Shown: positions 57,116 to 64,000 of the stretch, piece after piece
Layout: every line of letters begins with the position of its first letter
How positions within the stretch are numbered: the stretch's first letter is position 1
DNA from: Bryoerythrophyllum caledonicum
Lineage: Eukaryota; Streptophyta; Bryopsida; Pottiales; Pottiaceae
Direction: 5' to 3'
Assembly: GCA_963971425.1 (NCBI GenBank)
Contig: OZ020514.1
Span: forward strand, 24,974,602-25,038,601
Length of the DNA stretch: 64,000 nucleotides
Position numbers and translations under genes: made by a program
The notes under the pieces: generated by a model
What the model saw: the letters and a program-made list of their open reading frames with translations, nothing else
What the model was told of the DNA's origin: nothing
The model's database searches: none

Positions 57116-57770
57116 AGCGACTCCCAAATTAACACATGTAGAACATAAGAGCTAAAGTGCACATCTAAACTCTACAATATGGAGGGATATGAGTTTCCAT
57201 TAAATTGGGAGGTAATGTTCACTACAAAACTCCCTAGAAAAATAAGTACTATACATAACATTACATTACGAATCTAACTATAATATTGAAAAGAAGAACA
57301 CATTAGTCGACACTTTTTTTATACCACATGTGCTCATTGAATATGAATAGCTAAATATTCACACTCGACCCTACTAACCTGGATTAACCCCATGCTCCAA
57401 GTTAGCTAAAAGTGAGCTAAATGATGGACAAATATCCACTTGTAAGAGTATTAGCTAAACACATTCTGATGAGCCTTTTTTTTATTTAAAAGAATTTTAG
57501 TTTAACTTGTGGAATACACATTGGCTAAAAAAATATGTAACGAGTTTCAAATGATGGTATTCAGAAGTGGATAGAAAGTTGCACACACATTAGCTCTCTT
57601 CAAACTAAAGTGTCCCCATCACTTGAAGGTGCAATGAACTCAAAAAAGAAATTCCACACACTTTAGCTCTATTTGACCAAAGTACAGATTGGATCGGTAC
57701 TCTCCCACGATATGGCTATCCCCTTTTCAACTGTCCAGCAAAGGTTGCAATCTGTATCCCAATCTTTATA
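57116..57770. other. AT-rich 3' flank of the transposase-like gene
   Basis: No gene. Scattered half-palindromes (GAGCTAAAGTGCAC at about 57148, CACACTTTAGCTCTATTTG at about 57657) show it belongs to the same repeat complex. Confidence 0.5.
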
Positions 57771-57775
57771 AAACT

Positions 57776-60181
57776 TCAGAACATCCCGATCGCGCAATAT
57801 AGGGCGGAAGAATTGGATACGCACGTTGTTTGGCATATCCGAGTTAGAATTAGGATCTGATTAGATTGCTTGAGCAATCCAATATGGGCGCTCGTCTCCA
57901 TCACAAGGCCACAATGCAACAAAATAGCGAGAAAAAAAATCACGACCAACTCTAAAAGAAGGAGGTGGACGATTGCGCCTATGGCCATTAAAATAATCAT
58001 CTTCACCATACTCCTTGTGTACCTCACCCTCCGTTGGGAACTCATCTTCAACGACATGGGCAATTCGCGTCGTTGGCCAAAAGTTGTCTTCTAATGATAT
58101 GGACGTATCCATTGGAAGAGTCAGAGCATCTCTAATGTCGCGCCATTAGTACAATAGCGGCTCAAAACGTAATCTGGCTTCAACAGACTCCTACGATGAT
58201 TGCTCCCTGTGATCGATGAATCCTGAAAGTCCCTTCACCACCTCATGGAGATGCCGCATCGTAGAAGGCTTCAATACATCAGGTTCTCCACGAGGCCATA
58301 AAGCCCTTCCTTCAGAATCCTCCTTTCACGATTTGATGCCACTACCTTCTCCTCCCTTTGGAAGCCAATTCTCATCATGACAAAGGATTTTATACTTCAT
58401 TACCGGACAACCACTTGAGTCCACATCAAACTTGAACTGATGAGCCTTTGTATGACCCTACAAAGCTTCATCACCGTCCGCAATCATATCTCCAATGAAC
58501 TTATTAAAGTCAGGAACCTCTTGGATGAGATGCGGGGTCGTCGGAACACTCTCATTTTTCATGAATGACCTCATGAACAAAGGAATGGTTGGAAAACTCT
58601 CCTTCCTCAGTGTCATACTCCAACGTCCAAATAATGCATCTATATCACCCCGTAATATTGCCGCATACAATGGATGAGAACTAGATTCTGGAAAGAGCTG
58701 CCGGGACGATGACTTCGGAGGCGCCTCCAGGTCACGCAATAGTTTTGCAAACGACCCGACCATGTAATTGGCATCATGGGAGTATAAATTAAGGCCGTAA
58801 TGGGCGTAACGCTGGTCCACATGACCATGGGCAAGCATGCCTGTGATTGCAATAGGCAACTTCATAAGCCCATCTAAGTGCTTTGTTTTATGTGAAAAAA
58901 CCGGGGAGGCGGTCTTTGAGTGATCCATCTTATCATGCATGATGGTTAGAACCTCCTAGGGCAACGACTTTGATCGAAATCGGTTCAGGTGGTACAAGTT
59001 CCGATGTGAGAAAGCAGAATCGATGTGAACCTGCATCTTCTTTTGCCATAGAAGTGATGCTTGTGTTACAGGTTGAGTAAGCTTCTTTTGATCCTGGTAT
59101 TTGTCACTCGTAGAACAACGGGCAAAGTTGTCTCCACCTTTCTTCGCATAGTACTCAGGGAAGCTCACTCGCCGAATCTTACTCAAGCTTGAGGTTGAGA
59201 TTGGCGGCAATCCACAGTCAGCAAAATGATCATCAAGAAGCGGTATCTGATCCTTCCACTTAAAACTTGCAGGAAGGACCTTTGCCACAGCCTTCTCGCC
59301 AGATGGGAGAACACGAGACTTGTGAGGCATGTGGTCCGCATGTCTATCGAGGATGGCTCCAAGAGCGGTAGTAGCCACAACCGTATGACCTCTAGGCTTA
59401 CGCAAACCGGTATTCCCATGTTGTTGAGCCGCATGACGAGCGACAACGTCCTTCACATTTTGATAGAAAGTACTCGAACTTACATCCATGATTTTCATCG
59501 AGGCATGGGCACAAATGTCCACACCCTTTAGGGTCACAACCTTCCTATCCTCAGCGTTTCTATGAAACTATCTGTGAACGTCGAGTTTGATATGATTTTT
59601 GAACTGCACAATGGTCTCACTGTACAAGCATGTCCGGAAGACTTTTATTTTATCTCTAGGGTAGTGTTGAACACAGATTTGAATGCAACAACTATTGCCC
59701 GCAACTGCATTAATGGAATGAGGGGTCACGAGGAATTCAACATTCCTGGACACTGTTGGACGAGTATTCCTTGAGGAATTGTTATACAAACGGGAGCTCC
59801 CACCTAGAGGTTTGTTACGCTCAACCAACCAGACATTGTAAACGTCCCTAAGGCAATGATGGAAGAGACTCACACCGTTTAGAAAGACTTGTTGAATTGG
59901 TCAGGACTTAAACGAGTACCTCCATTCATCAGGAGCTTCATCCTGTACAAAAGTACTCGACACCTGTACTACAACATTAGAATCCCCAAGAGGACCAGAG
60001 GAATCAGAATTGCACAGGACCGGACATTGCGAATGAACTCCTCCGCAACGCGAACACCCGAACCATTGTGAAGTGAAACAGTCATCCCGACCCAGGTACG
60101 GCGCGGAATAACATCAAACTCAGGAAGGTTTGGGTTCACGGGAGCGTCAACATAAACATCGTCGCCCTCCGAAGACGACAT
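57776..60181 (-). pseudogene. DDE-transposase-like gene with internal deletion
   Basis: Starts MSSSEGDDVYVDAPVNPNLP at 60181 and runs left in several exons or frames. At 59537-58956: VDICAHASMKIMDVSSSTFY, HGNTGLRKPRG, DHMPHKSRVLPSGEKAVAKV, SFPEYYAKKGGDNFARCSTS. At 58940-58458: IMHDKMDHSKTASPVF (probable first catalytic Asp), LPIAITGMLAHGHVDQRYAH, LLRDLEAPPKSSSRQLFPES, then AAILRGDIDALFGRWSMTLR. At about 58112-57776 a C-terminal SH3/BAH-like stretch (FSRYFVALWPCDGDERPYWI). Relatives I recall carry a 'DN.TGDNKNR...VGHTHDDIDALFGRWS' stretch; here the reading jumps from AILRG to DIDALFGRWS, so the DNxxxxNKN part appears deleted. The family is transposase-like, unassigned. Stops also interrupt it. 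Confidence 0.5.
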
Positions 60182-60293
60182 CTTGCATTCCAATGAAATA
60201 AATATTAAATAATCCTGCCAAATAAGAATGGGTGAATACCTTGTAGGAATAGACATCAATGAAGAAGCATATGAAGAGGGTAATTATGCTCGA
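59687..60293 (-). repeat. Inverted-repeat arm, left (transposase gene start)
   Basis: The reverse complement is identical, as far as I compared, to 63394-64000, which continues beyond the window. It includes the gene start and the first ~500 bp of the transposase-like gene. Confidence 0.9.
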
Positions 60294-60359
60294 ATCAAGG
60301 TAAGGTCTGGCGCTTGAAAAGAACTTGCATTCAACTGAATTGACATTGTAGAACAGGCA

Positions 60360-60632
60360 AATTTAGCTTGATTCGAGGTAAACACTTATGGTATTATATG
60401 ACAAGAATTCAATTTCATGCGATTAGTTTCAATCCGAATATGAAATAATCTCACCCTTAACCTTGACATTTTAGCCCGACCCGACCTGAAATGCTGACTA
60501 TGAGACGGTATGACAATTTATCTCCAGTCGAGGTAAAGAGACATAGAAAATAAGGTATGATAGTTTAGCTCGAGCCGAGCTTAAGTGTCGTACATTATTT
60601 CCAAGGAGAGCTTAACTTGAGTCGAGCGAAAC
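60360..60632. repeat. Palindrome cluster upstream of the transposase-like gene
   Basis: Five degenerate palindromes: about 60361 (TTTAGCTTGATTCGAGG), about 60470 (ATTTTAGCCCGACCCGACC), about 60513 (ATCTCCAGTCGAGG), about 60562 (TTTAGCTCGAGCCGAGC) and about 60607 (TTAACTTGAGTCGAGC). This is the same family as in the arms at 28-54 kb and ties the transposase unit to the methyltransferase units. Repeated at 62081-62353. Confidence 0.8.
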
Positions 60633-61260
60633 TGTCCTTCCGTGATTCTCGGCGTCATTTTCAGGATTCATATGGAAAAACTATTCAGCCTATGAATTTG
60701 CCTCTCTGTATACTACTACTCAAATCTTTGCGTTCGTCGTCAAGAAACTCGCACTGATGCTTCAAAATCACACTAGCAACTGTCACATCCTAATTGCTAA
60801 CGAGCGCAATAACCCTAAACACTGTCACATCCTATTTGCTAGAGTGCACGGAGAATGCAAGAAGTATACATTGTGTACCTTATGAAGAAGACAACCGGTG
60901 CGTTGTTGCCTCGCGCAAGCGCCCTGCTCAACCGTGCGCAACCTATAGATGTTGCCCTCCTCAACCTCCGACAGTTGTACTACCTCCAAGCCTCTCCACA
61001 ACAACCTTGCACAACAACCAAAGTGTGAAGGAAAAAAATGAAGAAAGTTTTTGAGAATGGGCAAGGTCACTCACAGACACTCGACCGTCTCAGAATTGGC
61101 GTGAGGAAACTTTTCCACAACCCCTGAAAAAGTGCAAATTCAAAATCTCAACGGGAAACTAAATCAACTATTTCCCGGTTGACTAAAATAAGGAAGAGTA
61201 CATACCACGAATATACTCACACATGCGTGTAATATACACAGTTTTAGGGTAACACTCAGA

Positions 61261-61356
61261 GTTAGGGTTAGGGTGAGGTTTAGGGTTTAGGGTTTAGAAT
61301 TTAGGGTTTGGAACTTAGGCATGTTTAGGGTTCAGGGTTTAGGGTCCTTGGTTTAG
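61261..61356. repeat. Degenerate interstitial telomere-like repeat
   Basis: About ten TTTAGGG/GTTAGGG-type units with variants (TTTAGGGTTTAGGGTTTAG, GTTCAGGGTTTAGGG) over about 96 bp. The plant telomere unit is TTTAGGG. Repeated at 62982-63077 as part of the duplicated block. Confidence 0.85.
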
Positions 61357-61755
61357 GTGTTATCTTCTGATGTCATTTCATTTCAATATAATAATACTTT
61401 GAAGATTCAAGATATTTGCCAATTCAACTAAGATATGGGGAAATGTAGAGAAGATATTGAGATGATTAGAAAGAATTTGTATTACATTTAGCTCAATGTG
61501 CACTCAATGTCAACTACTACTCCAAATGTCAATCCTAGTAAATAGTGGAACATAAAGTTTTTTACTTGTGGACAGTAAGTGTAGGAAACCTTAATCATGA
61601 TTTGATTACATCTTGAGCATCATAGTAAAGAAGGGTTGAGTGCATGTAGAAAAACAAGAATTTGCAAGCATCTCGAGCATAATTACCCTCTTCATATGCT
61701 TCTTCATTGATGTCTATTCCTACAAGGTATTCACCCATTCTTATTTGGCAGGATT

Positions 61756-61955
61756 NNNNNNNNNNNNNNNNNNNNNNNNNNNNNNNNNNNNNNNNNNNNN
61801 NNNNNNNNNNNNNNNNNNNNNNNNNNNNNNNNNNNNNNNNNNNNNNNNNNNNNNNNNNNNNNNNNNNNNNNNNNNNNNNNNNNNNNNNNNNNNNNNNNNN
61901 NNNNNNNNNNNNNNNNNNNNNNNNNNNNNNNNNNNNNNNNNNNNNNNNNNNNNNN
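61756..61955. other. Assembly gap (200 N)
   Basis: Exactly 200 N between two identical 1,521-bp copies. The round size marks a scaffold gap of unknown length; open frames crossing it are meaningless. Confidence 0.99.
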
Positions 61956-63476
61956 AATACCTTGTAGGAATAGACATCAATGAAGAAGCATATGAAGAGG
62001 GTAATTATGCTCGAATCAAGGTAAGGTCTGGCGCTTGAAAAGAACTTGCATTCAACTGAATTGACATTGTAGAACAGGCAAATTTAGCTTGATTCGAGGT
62101 AAACACTTATGGTATTATATGACAAGAATTCAATTTCATGCGATTAGTTTCAATCCGAATATGAAATAATCTCACCCTTAACCTTGACATTTTAGCCCGA
62201 CCCGACCTGAAATGCTGACTATGAGACGGTATGACAATTTATCTCCAGTCGAGGTAAAGAGACATAGAAAATAAGGTATGATAGTTTAGCTCGAGCCGAG
62301 CTTAAGTGTCGTACATTATTTCCAAGGAGAGCTTAACTTGAGTCGAGCGAAACTGTCCTTCCGTGATTCTCGGCGTCATTTTCAGGATTCATATGGAAAA
62401 ACTATTCAGCCTATGAATTTGCCTCTCTGTATACTACTACTCAAATCTTTGCGTTCGTCGTCAAGAAACTCGCACTGATGCTTCAAAATCACACTAGCAA
62501 CTGTCACATCCTAATTGCTAACGAGCGCAATAACCCTAAACACTGTCACATCCTATTTGCTAGAGTGCACGGAGAATGCAAGAAGTATACATTGTGTACC
62601 TTATGAAGAAGACAACCGGTGCGTTGTTGCCTCGCGCAAGCGCCCTGCTCAACCGTGCGCAACCTATAGATGTTGCCCTCCTCAACCTCCGACAGTTGTA
62701 CTACCTCCAAGCCTCTCCACAACAACCTTGCACAACAACCAAAGTGTGAAGGAAAAAAATGAAGAAAGTTTTTGAGAATGGGCAAGGTCACTCACAGACA
62801 CTCGACCGTCTCAGAATTGGCGTGAGGAAACTTTTCCACAACCCCTGAAAAAGTGCAAATTCAAAATCTCAACGGGAAACTAAATCAACTATTTCCCGGT
62901 TGACTAAAATAAGGAAGAGTACATACCACGAATATACTCACACATGCGTGTAATATACACAGTTTTAGGGTAACACTCAGAGTTAGGGTTAGGGTGAGGT
63001 TTAGGGTTTAGGGTTTAGAATTTAGGGTTTGGAACTTAGGCATGTTTAGGGTTCAGGGTTTAGGGTCCTTGGTTTAGGTGTTATCTTCTGATGTCATTTC
63101 ATTTCAATATAATAATACTTTGAAGATTCAAGATATTTGCCAATTCAACTAAGATATGGGGAAATGTAGAGAAGATATTGAGATGATTAGAAAGAATTTG
63201 TATTACATTTAGCTCAATGTGCACTCAATGTCAACTACTACTCCAAATGTCAATCCTAGTAAATAGTGGAACATAAAGTTTTTTACTTGTGGACAGTAAG
63301 TGTAGGAAACCTTAATCATGATTTGATTACATCTTGAGCATCATAGTAAAGAAGGGTTGAGTGCATGTAGAAAAACAAGAATTTGCAAGCATCTCGAGCA
63401 TAATTACCCTCTTCATATGCTTCTTCATTGATGTCTATTCCTACAAGGTATTCACCCATTCTTATTTGGCAGGATT
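61956..63476 (+). repeat. Spacer region, second copy (probable assembly duplicate)
   Basis: Exact repeat of 60235-61755, including the palindromes and the telomere-like stretch. See the finding on the gap. Confidence 0.95.
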
Positions 63477-64000
63477 ATTTAATATTTATTTCATTGGAAT
63501 GCAAGATGTCGTCTTCGGAGGGCGACGATGTTTATGTTGACGCTCCCGTGAACCCAAACCTTCCTGAGTTTGATGTTATTCCGCGCCGTACCTGGGTCGG
63601 GATGACTGTTTCACTTCACAATGGTTCGGGTGTTCGCGTTGCGGAGGAGTTCATTCGCAATGTCCGGTCCTGTGCAATTCTGATTCCTCTGGTCCTCTTG
63701 GGGATTCTAATGTTGTAGTACAGGTGTCGAGTACTTTTGTACAGGATGAAGCTCCTGATGAATGGAGGTACTCGTTTAAGTCCTGACCAATTCAACAAGT
63801 CTTTCTAAACGGTGTGAGTCTCTTCCATCATTGCCTTAGGGACGTTTACAATGTCTGGTTGGTTGAGCGTAACAAACCTCTAGGTGGGAGCTCCCGTTTG
63901 TATAACAATTCCTCAAGGAATACTCGTCCAACAGTGTCCAGGAATGTTGAATTCCTCGTGACCCCTCATTCCATTAATGCAGTTGCGGGCAATAGTTGTT
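63394..64000 (+). repeat. Inverted-repeat arm, right
   Basis: Reverse complement of 59687-60293, open at the right edge of the window. Together with the left arm and the spacer it makes a palindromic locus with divergent copies of the same gene start. Confidence 0.9.
63506..64000 (+). pseudogene. DDE-transposase-like gene, second copy, 5' part
   Basis: Starts MSSSEGDDVYVDAPVNPNLP at 63506. An alternative frame just downstream reads CSRCGGVHSQCPVLCNSDSS, a cysteine-rich stretch that could be a zinc-binding exon if spliced differently. Later SLFHHCLRDVYNVWLVERNK (about 63820) matches the mirror position in the first copy. The gene runs off the window. Confidence 0.45.

Larger units (their letters stand above)
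60235..61755 (+). repeat. Spacer region, first copy, ending at the N gap
   Basis: 1,521 bp repeated exactly (offset 1,721) at 61956-63476 on the other side of the gap. Contents: palindrome cluster (60360-60632), a possible promoter region, and telomere-like repeats (61261-61356). Frames of 81-86 codons (60794-61054 plus, 60825-61070 minus) overlap and show no motif. Confidence 0.95.

Noticed and set aside
38271-59560. CTTCCTATCCTCAGCGT shared by the unit B start (38273) and the transposase-like gene (59543)
   Set aside because: About 17 bp only and inside a coding frame at 59.5 kb. It could be chance or a relic of common ancestry, too short to argue from.
60794-61054. 86-codon ORF, present twice (also 62515-62775)
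   Set aside because: The second copy is the assembly duplicate, so its conservation is not evidence. An opposite-strand ORF overlaps it and no motif is visible.
61261-61356. True chromosome end
   Set aside because: The repeat is under 100 bp, degenerate and internal to a duplicated block.
61640-62038. ORFs running through the N gap
   Set aside because: They exist only because N codons are not read as stops.
25913-64000. Polinton/Maverick or giant-virus insertion, suggested by length, methyltransferase and inverted ends
   Set aside because: I see no DNA polymerase B, packaging ATPase, protease or capsid gene. The recognisable genes are phosphatase, methyltransferase-like and transposase-like.

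Overview
The window looks like a repeat-dominated nuclear segment of a streptophyte plant or alga, most likely a charophyte such as Chara (inference). The pointers are a Ty3/gypsy element carrying a DNMT3-like cytosine methyltransferase (retrotransposon-borne DNMTs are known from charophytes and dinoflagellates), plant-type TTTAGGG repeats, HAD phosphatases with the plant-style DLNG motif, and long intron-rich decayed genes. I see no intact host housekeeping gene, rRNA or functional tRNA. Almost everything is mobile or duplicated DNA.

Layout. 1-7.1 kb: AT-rich DNA with a decayed BTB/POZ domain, two facing sets of a degenerate ~65-bp minisatellite, a tRNA-derived SINE inside that array, a foldback, and a pyrimidine-rich tract. 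7.4-12.8 kb: an old, broken Ty3/gypsy element (G1). 12.8-14.0 and 25.6-25.9 kb: a CTTAAG-rich LTR-like repeat split by a young, nearly whole Ty3/gypsy element (G2, 13996-25625). G2 carries gag with two zinc knuckles, protease, a DNMT3-like C5 methyltransferase, RT, RNase H, integrase and a C-terminal PHD-like finger.

25.9-54.0 kb: the most unusual part. Two roughly 9-kb diverged inverted arms (28.3-38.2 and 45.15-54.03 kb) face away from a ~7-kb centre. Each arm holds a decayed, intron-containing gene that combines a ParB-like segment with features of an amino (N6-A/N4-C) DNA methyltransferase. The left arm is followed by an FCP1/NIF-like HAD phosphatase gene. The centre (unit B, 38.2-43.6 kb) holds a second, divergent pair in the same order: methyltransferase-like gene, linker ORF, FCP1-like phosphatase. 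The arms are peppered with long palindromes, in introns, upstream tandem repeats and intergenic clusters, built on a GANTC centre. Unit B has a different palindrome family built on GATC. These centres match the classic CcrM/HinfI and Dam adenine-methylation sites, which suggests, as a hypothesis only, that each unit carries target sites for its own methyltransferase or ParB-like protein.

54.03-57.09 kb: a pol-less gag-like retroelement unit (G3) interrupting the right arm. 57.1-64 kb: a unit with a DDE-transposase-like gene (minus strand, with an internal deletion over the expected catalytic region), a spacer with the same palindromes and degenerate telomere-like repeats, a 200-N gap flanked by an exact 1,521-bp duplication (probably an assembly overlap artefact), and an inverted copy of the transposase gene start running off the window.

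A shared 29-bp motif at 25913 and 57087, in each case beyond the 3' end of an outward-pointing gene, may be the terminus of the element family that joins the phosphatase, methyltransferase and transposase genes.
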